A stretch of DNA of 44,345 bases from Pseudomonadota bacterium (GTDB lineage: Bacteria > Pseudomonadota > Alphaproteobacteria > Kiloniellales > JACOMY01): the NCBI GenBank assembly GCA_029781795.1, contig JAKOWB010000269.1, forward strand, positions 1 through 44,345, given 5' to 3'. The translations under genes were made by a program, and so were the position numbers. This document shows positions 9,257 through 20,755 of this stretch, one piece after another; within the stretch, counting starts at the first letter, position 1; each line of letters starts with the position of its first letter. Below the pieces are notes generated by a model, which made no database searches, had not been told where the DNA came from, and was given only the letters and a program-made list of their open reading frames with translations.

Positions 9257-10624
9257 TTGTCAGCACCGCCGCAGGCCAAGGGCGAACCGATCACGTCCAA
9301 GCGTCAGCTCGTCGAGTACCTGGAGGCCGGCAACAAGCCGCTCGCCGACTGGCGCATCGGCACCGAGCACGAGAAGTTCGGCTTCACCTGGGACGACTTG
9401 CGCCCGCTGCCCTATGACGGCGGGCGCGGCATCCGCGCGCTGCTGGAGGGCCTGGCGCGCGACTTCGGCTGGACCCCGGTGGCCGAGCACGGCCTGCCCA
9501 TCGCGCTGACCAAGGAGGGCTGCAGCATCACGCTGGAGCCGGGCGGGCAGTTCGAGCTCTCGGGCGCGCCGCTGGAATCCATCCACCAGACCTGCAACGA
9601 GGTGCACCGCCACCTGATGGAGGTGAAGCACGTCGCCGAGCCGCTGGGCATCGGCATGCTGGGCATGGGCTTCCAGCCCAAGTGGCGGCGCGAGGAGATC
9701 CCCTGGATGCCCAAGGGGCGCTACAAGATCATGCGCGACTGGATGCCCAAGCGCGGCACGCTCGGCCTCGACATGATGCTGCGCACCTGCACGGTTCAGG
9801 TGAACCTGGACTACAGCAGCGAGGCCGACATGGTGCGGAAGTTCCGCGTCAGCCTGGCGCTGCAGCCCATCGCCACCGCGCTCTTCGCCAATTCGCCCTT
9901 CACCCACGGCCAGCCGAACGGCTTCAAGTCCTACCGCAGCCACATCTGGACCGACACCGACCCCGACCGCTGCGGGATCCTGCCCTTCGTGTTCGAGCCC
10001 GGCATGGGTTTCGAACGCTATGTCGACCATGTGCTCGACGTGCCGATGTACTTCGTCTATCGCAACGGCGAATACCTCGACGCCTCGGGCCAGTCCTTCC
10101 GCGACTTCCTGCAGGGCAGGCTGCCGGCGCTGCCGGGCGAGATCCCGACGACCAGCGACTGGGCCGACCACCTGACGACCCTGTTCCCCGAGGTGCGCCT
10201 CAAGAAGTTCCTGGAGATGCGCGGCGCCGACGGCGGACCCTGGTGGCGCATCTGCGCCCTGCCGGCGCTCTGGGTCGGGCTGCTCTACGATTCCGTCGCA
10301 CTTGATGCCGCCTGGGAGCTCTGCAAGGACTGGACGGCGGCGGAGCATCAGGCGCTGCGCGACGCGGTGCCGCGGCAGGCGCTGCAGGCCCCCTTCCGTG
10401 GCGGCAGGGTGCAGGACCTGGCGAAACAGGTGGTGGCCATCGCCATCGACGGCCTGAAGCGGCGCGCCCGCTCGCTCAGCTTCATCGCCGACGAGAGCCA
10501 CTTCCTCAGCCCCTTGCAGGAGGTGGCCGACAGCGGGCTTACTGCCGCCGATCGCGCCCTGGAGGCCTTCACCGGCCGCTGGCAGGGCAACATCGACGAG
10601 GCCTTCAAGGAGCTGGCCTACTAG
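9257..10624 (+). CDS. gshA: Glutamate-cysteine ligase, plant/alphaproteobacterial type
   Basis: 455-residue ATP-dependent ligase forming gamma-glutamylcysteine, the first and rate-limiting step of glutathione synthesis. Segments such as [23 protein letters not shown] and MGMGFQPKW are typical of the GCS2 class found in plants and alphaproteobacteria, unlike the E. coli enzyme. I chose the TTG at 9257 because an AGGGGGAGA ribosome-binding site ends 6 bases upstream and because the protein then begins [20 protein letters not shown]; the longer frame back to 9047 would lie entirely inside rsmE. The use of TTG may keep expression moderate (inference). Confidence 0.92.
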   Translation: MSAPPQAKGEPITSKRQLVEYLEAGNKPLADWRIGTEHEKFGFTWDDLRPLPYDGGRGIRALLEGLARDFGWTPVAEHGLPIALTKEGCSITLEPGGQFELSGAPLESIHQTCNEVHRHLMEVKHVAEPLGIGMLGMGFQPKWRREEIPWMPKGRYKIMRDWMPKRGTLGLDMMLRTCTVQVNLDYSSEADMVRKFRVSLALQPIATALFANSPFTHGQPNGFKSYRSHIWTDTDPDRCGILPFVFEPGMGFERYVDHVLDVPMYFVYRNGEYLDASGQSFRDFLQGRLPALPGEIPTTSDWADHLTTLFPEVRLKKFLEMRGADGGPWWRICALPALWVGLLYDSVALDAAWELCKDWTAAEHQALRDAVPRQALQAPFRGGRVQDLAKQVVAIAIDGLKRRARSLSFIADESHFLSPLQEVADSGLTAADRALEAFTGRWQGNIDEAFKELAY

Positions 10625-10650
10625 GCCGGCGCCTGCCCAGGGAGATACCC

Positions 10651-11034
10651 ATGCATAAAATACTTAACCCGCCGACCGCGCCGGCGCCCTTCTCGCGCTA
10701 CAGCCAGGGGGTCGAGGTCGAGGCCGGCAAGCGCTGGCTTTCCATCGCCGGCCAGGTCGGCGTGGACGCGGCGGGCAAGCTTGCCGACACGGTCGAAGGC
10801 CAGCACGAGCAGTGCTGGAAGAATGTCCTGGCCGTCCTGACCGCCGCTGGCATGGGCCCGCACGACCTGGTCAAGATCACCATCTTCGTCACCACGGCCG
10901 ACCAGACGGCGATTTCGCGCCAGGTGCGCGACCGCATGCTGCAGGGCGCGACGCCGACCTCCACCCTTCTGGTGGTGGCGGGCCTGGCGACACCGGATCT
11001 CAAGGTCGAGATCGAGGCCTGGGCCGCAGCCTGA
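10651..11034 (+). CDS. RidA/YjgF-family protein
   Basis: 127-residue RidA-superfamily protein. The family hydrolyses reactive enamine/imine intermediates released by PLP enzymes, and many subgroups have unknown substrates. The start (KILNPPTAPAPFSRYSQGVEV), the SIAGQVGVDAAGKL segment and the C-terminal LVVAGLATPDLKVEIEAWA (with the conserved Glu near the end) fit the family. The canonical RidA arginine in the xxVRxxxx substrate pocket is not obvious, so it may be a non-RidA subgroup (Rid1-7). It follows gshA by 26 bases with a GGGAG ribosome-binding site. Confidence 0.85.
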   Translation: MHKILNPPTAPAPFSRYSQGVEVEAGKRWLSIAGQVGVDAAGKLADTVEGQHEQCWKNVLAVLTAAGMGPHDLVKITIFVTTADQTAISRQVRDRMLQGATPTSTLLVVAGLATPDLKVEIEAWAAA

Positions 11035-11145
11035 TTCACACTGGTCTGTTATGCACTTCGGCCGGCCGACTCTGCGCAGTGGCGGGGCGGGAATCTTTCA
11101 GCCTATCTTCCCGGCCAGCATACTCTCGTAACACTGTGGGGCCGG

Positions 11146-12492
11146 ATGGCATCGGGCGTGCTCTGGATCGACGTCGGAGATCTTTTCTGGTGGCCGCACA
11201 ACCATGTGACGGGCATCCAGCGCACCATGGCGTCGGTCATCGTGGAGCTGGTCGAGTCGCCTCCGGCCGGTCTCGATTTCCGCTTCTGCGCCTACACGCC
11301 CGAGCGCGACTTCCATCGAGTGCCGACCTCGGTCGTGATGGAGCGCTCGCTCAGTCTGCTCGGCCTGGCGCCGAGCGCGGCGCCGGCGGCGGCACCCGCC
11401 AGCCCGCCGGCGAAGCGCCGATTCCGGCCAGTGCTGTGGCTCGCCAAGGCCTTCCTGCGCTGTCTGCCGGGAGAGTTGCGCGGCCCGATGCGCGACTTCT
11501 GCTATGCCGGGGACACGCTGGTGCGGGCGACCTGGCGCTGGATGAGCCGGCCGTTCCGACGCCGTCCGCCGCCGCCACCCCTCGTCGACGCGCTCGCGGC
11601 CGGTGATACGCTGCTCAACATCGGCTCGAGCTGGATCAATCCCACCTACAACGATTTCGTCCGTCGCGAGAAGGCACGCTGCGGCCTGCGCTACGTGATC
11701 CTGCTCTACGACTGCAACCCCTACTCCGTGCCGCAGTTCCACACGGCAGAGGCCGTCACGCGCTTCTGCGCCTGGGCGGAGGATACGGTCGGCATCGCCG
11801 ACCGGGTGCTGACGATCTCGCGCTACTCGCAGGGCGACCTGCTGCGCTTCATGCGGGAGCGCAAGCTGCCGGAGAAGACGCCGGTCGTGGTGCGCCTGGC
11901 GGATCGCATGGCGCCGCCGCGGCGGGCGACGAGCGGGCGGGCCGACCTGGCCCCGCTGTTCGCCGCCGGCAACTACATCCTGACCATTTCCAGCATCGCG
12001 CCGTCGAAGAACCACGTGGTCGTCGTGCAGGCCTTCAAGCTGCTCAGGGGCCGTGGCGTGACGCTGCCGCCGATCCTCTGGGGCGGCGTGGTGATCCGCC
12101 CGGAGGCCGTTGACACCCTGCTGGAGTCGGACCCGGTGCTCGCCGCCAGCATCGTCCGCGCCGGCATCCTGGACGAGGACGACCTGAAGCTCGCCTACCA
12201 GCACTGCCGTTTCACCATCTTTCCCAGCAAGTTCGAGGGCTGGGGCCTGCCGGTCGCGGAGAGCCTGCAGTTCGGCAAGGTCTGCCTGGCCAGCAACGCC
12301 ACCTCGATCCCCGAGATCGGCGGCGCGCTGGTCGACTATTTCGATCCTGACGACCCTGAGCAGCTGGCCGCCCTGATCGAGCGCTACCTCGACGATGCGT
12401 ATCTCGCCGCCCGCGAGGCCGAGATCGCCAGCGGCTTCCGCCCCACCACCTGGGCCGACACGCTGCGCGAGATGCTGGCGGCCCTGGACTAG
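11146..12492 (+). CDS. Glycosyltransferase, GT4-like family 1
   Basis: 448-residue GT-B fold glycosyltransferase. The C-terminal half carries the retaining-GT EX7E motif (Glu364 to Glu372 in FEGWGLPVAE) and the nucleotide-sugar region SIPEIGG. The N-terminal ~220 residues are divergent and start with VLWIDVGDLFWW and GIQRTMASVI, a pattern I associate with transferases of surface polysaccharide loci. The donor and acceptor cannot be told. No transmembrane segment is clear. The gene stands alone on plus, converging on a sulfotransferase; the pair suggests modification of a surface glycan. Codon use is somewhat less biased than that of its neighbours, consistent with acquisition. Confidence 0.85.
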   Translation: MASGVLWIDVGDLFWWPHNHVTGIQRTMASVIVELVESPPAGLDFRFCAYTPERDFHRVPTSVVMERSLSLLGLAPSAAPAAAPASPPAKRRFRPVLWLAKAFLRCLPGELRGPMRDFCYAGDTLVRATWRWMSRPFRRRPPPPPLVDALAAGDTLLNIGSSWINPTYNDFVRREKARCGLRYVILLYDCNPYSVPQFHTAEAVTRFCAWAEDTVGIADRVLTISRYSQGDLLRFMRERKLPEKTPVVVRLADRMAPPRRATSGRADLAPLFAAGNYILTISSIAPSKNHVVVVQAFKLLRGRGVTLPPILWGGVVIRPEAVDTLLESDPVLAASIVRAGILDEDDLKLAYQHCRFTIFPSKFEGWGLPVAESLQFGKVCLASNATSIPEIGGALVDYFDPDDPEQLAALIERYLDDAYLAAREAEIASGFRPTTWADTLREMLAALD

Positions 12493-12594
12493 GGCGGTTT
12501 CGCTTCTGATTGAATCGGCCCGCTCTGGCTACCTATTGATTTCACGCATTTTCTTGACGCGAACCGGCGTCCACTTCGCTCGAAAATGCTCTAG
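12489..12594. mobile_element. MITE-like repeat bounded by CTAG, lying between two convergent stop codons
   Basis: The 106 bases begin and end with CTAG. The outer 14 bases of the two ends, read inward, agree at 11 positions (CTAGGGCGGTTTCG against CTAGAGCATTTTCG), as expected for imperfect terminal inverted repeats. Inside, GCATTTTC (12546-12553) pairs with GAAAATGC (12582-12589). Read on the minus strand, the unit resembles a repeat found between many alphaproteobacterial genes (GAGCATTTTCGAGCGAAGTGG ... CGGTTCGCGT). There is no transposase inside. The left CTAG carries the glycosyltransferase stop (TAG 12490-12492) and the right CTAG the sulfotransferase stop (12593-12591). Confidence 0.7.
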
Positions 12595-13304
12595 CGGCGC
12601 AGCAGCCAGCCAAGGACGGACCGGCGAGCGGGCGCCGACGCCAAGCGTGTCAGCGTGGGCAGCTCGGCGCGGATACGGGCCCGATCCTTCTCCGACAGGG
12701 CCGCGGCCAGCGCCCCGGTGCTGGGGCTGACATTCTGGCGGGCCACCGCGGAGGCGCGCTGCAGCAGGTCGTTGCCGACCCTGATGCCGATCTGCCGCGC
12801 CATGCGCCTGACGCAGCCGGCCGGATCCTCGGCCAACTCGTCATAGCGCAGCAGCAGCATGTTCGGTTGCGCCAGCCAGTCGGCGACGTAGCGATCCTGC
12901 TTGCGCAGGTGCGTCAGGGCGATCTCCAGCGACTCGATGCCGCCGAACCCGCCACCCGCGGTCTTGGCCAGCTCGCCGGCGCCCAGCAGTGAAAGGGCGA
13001 CATCGCAGGGGTCGCGCACGACGACGTGGCCGATAGCCTGCCCCTCGCGCAGCCACGCGGCCGCGGCGGCGGTCAGGGGCCCGTGGGTTTTCACCGCCAG
13101 CAGCTCGCCCGGCGCCGTCGCCGCCAGGAGGGCGGGCGCCAGCTCGTCGGTGTAGTTGCTGTCTTGCCCTTCCAGCACGAGTGGCGGCGACAGTGGCCGC
13201 TGCGGCCGGCCGGCGAGCCGCAGCAGCCGCGACAGCAGCTTGTACGCCAGGGTGCTGCCGCTGCGCGTCACGCCATAGGAAATGTAGAGTCGGCCGGCTG
13301 GCAC
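12591..13304 (-). CDS. Sulfotransferase-like P-loop protein
   Basis: Probable PAPS-dependent sulfotransferase, 237 residues from the GTG at 13304. The 5'-phosphosulfate loop lies at the very N-terminus (ISYGVTRSGSTLAYKLL, residues 8-24) and the 3'-phosphate motif VVRDPCDVALSLL follows later with Arg and Ser in place. Related proteins normally begin just before a YISYGxxKSGST stretch, which favours this GTG; a longer frame starts at TTG 13385 and adds 27 low-complexity residues. The start site is therefore uncertain. The loop has Arg where many families have Lys (T-R-S-G-S-T). It begins close behind tldD and converges on a glycosyltransferase, suggesting sulfation of a glycan (inference). Confidence 0.75.
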   Translation of the reverse strand: MPAGRLYISYGVTRSGSTLAYKLLSRLLRLAGRPQRPLSPPLVLEGQDSNYTDELAPALLAATAPGELLAVKTHGPLTAAAAAWLREGQAIGHVVVRDPCDVALSLLGAGELAKTAGGGFGGIESLEIALTHLRKQDRYVADWLAQPNMLLLRYDELAEDPAGCVRRMARQIGIRVGNDLLQRASAVARQNVSPSTGALAAALSEKDRARIRAELPTLTRLASAPARRSVLGWLLRR

Positions 13305-13398
13305 GGCAGGCAGGGCTCCCCGGTCGGCGCCCGCCGGCGCAGTTGGGCCACCGCGCTCGATAGTCCCTGCCGCCCGCCCTGGCAAGCGGCGCGTCGCC

Positions 13399-14832
13399 TC
13401 AGGCCGCGGTGCCGCCCACGGTGATGCGGTCGATCAGCAGGCTGGGCTGGCCGACGCCGACCGGCACGCCCTGGCCCTCCTTGCCGCAGGTGCCGATGCC
13501 GGGGTCGAGCTTCAGGTCGTTGCCGATGCGGCTGATCTGCCGCATCACCTCGGCGCCGCTGCCGATCAGCGTCGCGCCCTTCACCGGCTGGCCGAGCTTG
13601 CCGTCCTCGATCCGGTAGGCCTCGGTGCAGGAGAAGACGAACTTGCCCGAGGTGATGTCGACCTGGCCGCCGCCGAAGGAGACGGCGTAGAGGCCCTTCT
13701 TCACCCCCTTCAGGATCTCGGCGGGGTCCTCCTGGCCGGCCAGCATGATGGTGTTGGTCATGCGCGGCATGGGGATGTGGGCGAAGGACTGGCGCCGGCC
13801 GTTGCCGGTCGGCCGCATGCCCATCAGGCGCGCGTTCTGCCGGTCCTGCATGTAGCCGGTCAGGATGCCGTCCTCGATCAGCACCGTGCGGCTGGTCGGC
13901 GTGCCCTCGTCGTCGATGGTGAGGCTGCCGCGCCGGTCGGCCAGCGTGCCGTCGTCGACCACGGTGACCCCGCGCGAGGCGACCTGCTGCCCCAGCTTGC
14001 CGGCGAAGACCGAGGTGCCCTTGCGGTTGAAGTCGCCCTCGAGGCCGTGGCCCACCGCCTCGTGCAGCAGGATGCCGGGCCAGCCGGGACCCAGCACCAC
14101 CGGCATCTCGCCGGCCGGGGCCTCGCCGGCCTCCAGGTTCACCAGGGCCATGCGCAGCGCCTCGTCGACCGAGGCCTGCCAGTGCTTGGGATCGAACAGC
14201 AGATTGAGGGCGATGCGCCCGCCCGAGCCGTGGCTGCCGCTCTCCTGCCGGTCGCCGTCGCCGACGATCAGCGAGACGTTGAGGCGGATCAGCGGGCGCA
14301 CGTCGGCCCGCCGCTCGCTTCCCGCGCGCAGGATCTCGACCGCCTGCCACTCGCCGGCGAGCGAGGCGGTGACCTGCCGCACCCGGGGATCGCGGGCACG
14401 GGCATAGGCGTCGATCTCGCCCAGCAGCTTCACCTTGCGCTCGAAGGGCAGGGCCAGGACCGGGTTGTCGTCGCTGTAGAGCCGGGCATTGGTGCCGGCC
14501 GGCGCCTCGCCGACCGCCCCGGCATGGCCGCGGGTGACCTGTTCCACCGTCGCCACGGCGCGCTCCACCGCAGCCAGGCTGAGCTCGCTGGCATGGGCAT
14601 AGCCGGCGCTCTCCCCGGCCACGGCGCGCAGGCCGAAGCCCTGGGTGACGTCGAACGAGGCCGTCTTGATTCGCCCGTCGTCGAACACCAGCCCCTCGCT
14701 CTGGCGGTATTCCAGGAAGAGCTCGCCGTCATCGGCCTTGGCGAGGGCGCGGTCGACCAAGCCTTCCAGCCGCTTCGGATCGAGGCCGGCGCGCTCCTGG
14801 AACAGCTTGGCGGTGGTGGCGAGGTGCGACAT
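13399..14832 (-). CDS. tldD: Metalloprotease TldD
   Basis: 477-residue TldD, which with its partner TldE/PmbA forms a zinc protease active on unfolded or leader peptides (microcin B17 maturation, CcdA turnover). The metal site HEAVGHGLEGD (HExxxH) is intact and the C-terminal half has the family block HIPMPRMTNT. ATG 14832 is preceded by GGAGGA; the frame upstream to 15051 is not family-like. The partner pmbA is not in the window. It is divergent from the cox operon across a 350-base gap. Its stop is shortly upstream of the sulfotransferase frame on the same strand. Confidence 0.94.
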   Translation of the reverse strand: MSHLATTAKLFQERAGLDPKRLEGLVDRALAKADDGELFLEYRQSEGLVFDDGRIKTASFDVTQGFGLRAVAGESAGYAHASELSLAAVERAVATVEQVTRGHAGAVGEAPAGTNARLYSDDNPVLALPFERKVKLLGEIDAYARARDPRVRQVTASLAGEWQAVEILRAGSERRADVRPLIRLNVSLIVGDGDRQESGSHGSGGRIALNLLFDPKHWQASVDEALRMALVNLEAGEAPAGEMPVVLGPGWPGILLHEAVGHGLEGDFNRKGTSVFAGKLGQQVASRGVTVVDDGTLADRRGSLTIDDEGTPTSRTVLIEDGILTGYMQDRQNARLMGMRPTGNGRRQSFAHIPMPRMTNTIMLAGQEDPAEILKGVKKGLYAVSFGGGQVDITSGKFVFSCTEAYRIEDGKLGQPVKGATLIGSGAEVMRQISRIGNDLKLDPGIGTCGKEGQGVPVGVGQPSLLIDRITVGGTAA

Positions 14833-15182
14833 GGGAGGGGTCCTCCGGGGCGGCGGCGAAAGGCTCTGCAGCCTACTTAAGGTCTCGTGCCGCGCTTGGA
14901 TAGGGGCGGCATGCGGCGACAGGTCGCTAGGGCCCGTCCGGCGCCGCTTTCCTATACTCGTCGGGGTGGCCGCTCCGGCCGGGCGGTCGAGGGCTGCGGA
15001 AAGGGTCGAGGACGGCGGCAGGCCGGTCTTGAGGCGTCCGCGGCTTTGCACTAGGGTCCGGCCGGTCGCAGGCTGCCCGCCTTGCCAAGGGCTTGGGCCG
15101 TCGATCGGGGCGACCGCGGCGGTCCTGGCGGGATAGAGTCCGGACAGTCGCCGGGCCAGAAGACGAGGGGAGAGACCGGTAC
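14833..15182. other. Intergenic promoter region between tldD and coxB
   Basis: 350 bases between divergent genes with no credible coding sequence. It must hold the tldD and cox promoters. A TATACT box at 14953-14958 is the best -10-like hexamer on plus but lacks a good -35 at 17 bases. A purine-rich ribosome-binding region (GAGGGGAGAG) precedes the coxB ATG. No recognisable regulator site or riboswitch was found. Confidence 0.5.
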
Positions 15183-17737
<2,555 letters not shown>

Positions 17738-17765
17738 GCGGTCTGGGAAGGGTTCCGGTCAGATC

Positions 17766-18695
17766 ATGGTCGAACTGGTCAGTCGCAGCAGCGCAGTCCC
17801 GGCCGCCGGCGAGGCGGTCGGGGACTGGTTCGCCCTGCTGAAGCCACGGGTGATGAGCCTGGTGGTCTTCACCGGGCTTGCCGGCCTGCTGGTTGCGCCG
17901 GGGGCGATCAACCCGGTGCTGGGCGCGGTCGCGGTGCTCTGCATCGCGGTCGGCGCCGGCGCCGCCGGGGCCATAAACATGTGGTACGACCGCGACATCG
18001 ACGCGGTCATGGAGCGCACGCGCGGCCGGCCCATCGTCCAGGGTCGCGTCAAGCCGGAGGAAGCGCTGAGCTTCGGCATCATCCTCTCGCTCTTCTCGGT
18101 CATGCTGATGGGCCTGGCGGTGAACTGGACCGCCGGTGCGCTGCTGGCGCTGGCCAACCTCTTCTACGTCTTCGTCTATACCGTCTGGCTGAAGCGCCGC
18201 ACGCCGCAGAACATCGTGATCGGCGGCGCCGCCGGCGCCTTCCCGCCGATGATCGGCTGGGCCGCTGTCACCGGCTCGGTCAGCCTGGAGTCGATCGCGC
18301 TCTTCCTGCTGATCTTCATGTGGACCCCGCCGCACTTCTGGGCGCTGGCGCTCTATCGTGCCGGCGACTACGCGCGGGCCGGCGTGCCCATGCTGCCCGT
18401 GGTGGCGGGGCGCGAGGCGACCAAGCGGCAGATCCTGCTCTATGCCCTGGCGCTGCTGCCGGTGGCGCTGCTGCCGACGCTGCTGGGCATCACCGGCTTC
18501 GTCTATGGCGCGGCCGCCCTGCTGCTGGGCGGCGCCTTCGTCCTGCTGGCGCTGAAGATCCAGCGCGATCCCACCGACCGCGCGGCCAAGCAGACCTTCG
18601 GCTTCTCCATCCTCTACCTCTTCCTGCTCTTCGCGCTGGTCATCGTCGATCGGGCGCCCGGCCTCGCCGGTGCCTTCCAGGGAGGCCTGTGGTGA
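17766..18695 (+). CDS. ctaB: Protohaem IX farnesyltransferase (haem O synthase)
   Basis: 309-residue polytopic UbiA-family prenyltransferase that adds the farnesyl tail to haem b, making haem O for the oxidase. The first aspartate-rich site ([20 protein letters not shown]) and the conserved block [20 protein letters not shown] are present, with about eight or nine hydrophobic helices. The stop TGA overlaps the GTG of the next small gene (GTGA), a sign of translational coupling through the cox operon. Confidence 0.96.
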   Translation: MVELVSRSSAVPAAGEAVGDWFALLKPRVMSLVVFTGLAGLLVAPGAINPVLGAVAVLCIAVGAGAAGAINMWYDRDIDAVMERTRGRPIVQGRVKPEEALSFGIILSLFSVMLMGLAVNWTAGALLALANLFYVFVYTVWLKRRTPQNIVIGGAAGAFPPMIGWAAVTGSVSLESIALFLLIFMWTPPHFWALALYRAGDYARAGVPMLPVVAGREATKRQILLYALALLPVALLPTLLGITGFVYGAAALLLGGAFVLLALKIQRDPTDRAAKQTFGFSILYLFLLFALVIVDRAPGLAGAFQGGLW

Positions 18696-18874
18696 GCGCC
18701 ATGGCCCAGCGCCGCGACGACCGCAAGGCTGCGAAGTCCGCGTCCGTGGCGCCGCTGGACGCCCAGGCGCGCCGCCGCCGCCGGCTGCGCAACTGGGCGC
18801 TGCTGGGCGCGCTGGCCGCCTTCGTCGTGCTGGTCTACCTGGTGGCGCTGGTCAAGATGGGGTTCTTCCAGTGA
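18692..18874 (+). CDS. coxF: Small single-helix membrane protein of the cox operon (CoxF-like)
   Basis: 60-residue protein: a basic cytoplasmic N-terminus (RRDDRKAAK ... ARRRRRLRN), then one transmembrane helix (about 36-55) ending VALVKMGFF. Position between ctaB and ctaG, size and the basic-then-TM pattern match the small CoxF protein of alphaproteobacterial cox operons, whose exact role is not settled. I chose GTG 18692 because GGAGG lies 6 bases upstream and it overlaps the ctaB stop; an ATG at 18701 is in frame. The stop overlaps the ctaG start as GTGA. Confidence 0.8.
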   Translation: MSAMAQRRDDRKAAKSASVAPLDAQARRRRRLRNWALLGALAAFVVLVYLVALVKMGFFQ

Positions 18875-19473
18875 GCCGGCGTGACAAGCGCCCGGGCCGC
18901 AACGCCGGCATCGCGCTGGTGCTGGCCGCGGTTTCCTGCGGCATGATCGTCGCCGCCTTCGCCGCGGTGCCGCTCTATCGCCTCTTCTGCCAGGTCACCG
19001 GCTACGGCGGCACCACGCAGGTCGCCGAGGAGGCACCGGCCGAGATCGGCGAGCGCACCTTCGTCGTGCGCTTCGACGCCAACGTGAACCTGCAGCTGCC
19101 CTGGATGTTCCGCCCGGAGCAGCAGGCGGTGAAGGTGCGCGTCGGCGAGCCGGCGCTGATCTACTACTTCGCCAAGAACCGGGCGAACTATGTCACCACC
19201 GGCCAGGCGACGTTCAACGTGACGCCGGCCAAGGCCGGACTCTATTTCAACAAGGTCGCCTGCTTCTGCTTCAACTCGCAGACGCTGCAGCCCGGCCAGC
19301 AGGTCGACATGGGCGTGTCGTTCTTCATCGACCCGGCCATCGTCGACGATCCGAACCTGGACGACGTGCACACCATCACGCTGTCCTATACCTTCTTCGC
19401 CGATCCTGACGCGAAGCCGTCCGAGAACTCGGACGCCGGCACGCGGCAGCCGAACGGCGCGGCGGCGCGCTAA
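18871..19473 (+). CDS. ctaG: Cytochrome c oxidase assembly protein Cox11/CtaG
   Basis: 200-residue copper chaperone that delivers Cu to the CuB site of subunit I. A short cytoplasmic N-terminus is followed by one transmembrane helix (about 12-33, ALVLAAVSCGMIVAAFAAVP) and the PLYRLFCQVTGYGGTTQ signature. The copper-binding pair is CFCF (Cys131, Cys133), inside the periplasmic immunoglobulin-like domain. GTG start in GTGA overlap with the small upstream gene. The C-terminal ~25 residues are polar and unconserved. Confidence 0.96.
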   Translation: MSRRDKRPGRNAGIALVLAAVSCGMIVAAFAAVPLYRLFCQVTGYGGTTQVAEEAPAEIGERTFVVRFDANVNLQLPWMFRPEQQAVKVRVGEPALIYYFAKNRANYVTTGQATFNVTPAKAGLYFNKVACFCFNSQTLQPGQQVDMGVSFFIDPAIVDDPNLDDVHTITLSYTFFADPDAKPSENSDAGTRQPNGAAAR

Positions 19474-19511
19474 GTGGCGCCGGAGACGAGTTTCAGAGGG
19501 GACGAGGGGCC

Positions 19512-20357
19512 ATGAGCGAGGTTTCTTCCGGCAAGATGAAGCAGCCCTACCACCTGGTCGAGCCCAGCATCTGGCCGCTCTTCGGCTCGATCGCCGGCGG
19601 CCTGCTGACCGCGGGTGGCGTGCTGTATCTGCACGACTACACCGACATCCTGTTGCCGATCGGCTTCGTGGCCGTGCTGGCGACGATGTTCTTCTGGTGG
19701 CGCTCGGTCATCAAGGAAGGCACCATCCTGAAGCAGCACTCGCCGATCGTCTCGATCGGCCTGCGCTACGGCATGCTGCTCTTCATCTGCTCCGAGGTGA
19801 TGTTCTTCGTCGCCTTCTTCTGGGCCTATTTCGACCCGGCGATCTTCTTCCACGAAACCAACCAGATCACCCGCTTCGAGTTCCTGGGCGGGCAGTGGCC
19901 GCCGAAGGGCGTGCACACCTTCGATCCCTTCGACATCCCCTTCCTCAACACCATGATCCTGCTGCTCTCGGGCTGCACGGTCACCTGGGCGCACCACGCC
20001 GTGCTGGCCAACGACCAGAAGAGCGCGGTGCAGGGCCTGACCGTCACCGTGCTGCTGGGCATGCTCTTCACCAGCCTGCAGGTCTTCGAGTACGCCCACG
20101 CCGCCTTCGGCTTCCGCGACGGCATCTACTCCTCGGCCTTCTTCATGGCCACGGGCTTCCACGGCTTCCACGTTATGATCGGCACGATCTTCCTGGCGGT
20201 CTGCCTGTTCCGCGCCCGCGCCGGCCACTTCACGCCCGAGCGCCACTTCGGCCTCGAGGCGGCGGCCTGGTACTGGCACTTCGTCGACGTGGTGTGGCTC
20301 TTCCTCTTCGTCTGCATCTACTGGTGGGGCGCGGGCGACCTGCCCGCCGCCCACTAG
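19512..20357 (+). CDS. coxC: Cytochrome c oxidase subunit III
   Basis: 281-residue subunit III with about seven hydrophobic helices. It begins KQPYHLVEPSIWPLFGSI, contains the conserved SEVMFFVAFFWAYF segment and TVTWAHHA, and ends with the family block AAWYWHFVDVVWLFLFVCIYWWG. Subunit III stabilises the active site and binds lipid near the O2 channel. It starts 38 bases after ctaG with a GGGGACGAGGGG ribosome-binding region, and lies 4 bases before the DUF983 gene. Confidence 0.97.
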   Translation: MSEVSSGKMKQPYHLVEPSIWPLFGSIAGGLLTAGGVLYLHDYTDILLPIGFVAVLATMFFWWRSVIKEGTILKQHSPIVSIGLRYGMLLFICSEVMFFVAFFWAYFDPAIFFHETNQITRFEFLGGQWPPKGVHTFDPFDIPFLNTMILLLSGCTVTWAHHAVLANDQKSAVQGLTVTVLLGMLFTSLQVFEYAHAAFGFRDGIYSSAFFMATGFHGFHVMIGTIFLAVCLFRARAGHFTPERHFGLEAAAWYWHFVDVVWLFLFVCIYWWGAGDLPAAH

Positions 20358-20361
20358 TGTG

Positions 20362-20742
20362 ATGGCGGGCGGCTTCCACAGCCGGGTCTCGCCCCTCGCG
20401 GCGGGACTCGGCTGCCGCTGCCCGCGCTGTGGACGGGGCAAGCTGTACCAGGGCTACCTCACGGTGCGCGAGCGCTGCGAGGCCTGCGGGCTGGACCTGA
20501 AGAAGGCCGACAGCGGCGACGGCCCCGCCGTCTTCATCATCTTCATCCTGGGCTTCCTGGTGGTCCCCATCGCGCTCTGGGTCGAGGCCGCCTTCGAGCC
20601 GCCGCTGTGGGTGCACATGGTGATCTGGCCAGTGGTCATCCTGGGCCTGGCGCTGGGCCTGCTGCGGCCGATGAAGGCCACCATGATCGCCCTGCAGTTC
20701 CGTCACCGGGCCAGCGATTCCGGCCGCGTCGACTACGAATAG
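20362..20742 (+). CDS. DUF983 membrane protein
   Basis: 126-residue protein of the DUF983 family. Two CxxC pairs near the N-terminus (CPRCGRG and CEACGL) look like a small zinc or redox site, followed by two transmembrane helices (about 52-75 and 80-105). The family is regularly found in alphaproteobacterial cox operons next to coxC and SURF1 but has no established function. ATG 20362 lies just after the coxC stop; a GTG one codon earlier is equally possible. Confidence 0.85.
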   Translation: MAGGFHSRVSPLAAGLGCRCPRCGRGKLYQGYLTVRERCEACGLDLKKADSGDGPAVFIIFILGFLVVPIALWVEAAFEPPLWVHMVIWPVVILGLALGLLRPMKATMIALQFRHRASDSGRVDYE

Positions 20743-20755
20743 GTATCCAGCCGCC

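Noticed and set aside
14833-15051. 73-residue N-terminal extension of tldD
   Set aside because: Arg/Ser/Pro-rich and unlike TldD; ATG 14832 has a good ribosome-binding site and the MSHLATTAKLF start.
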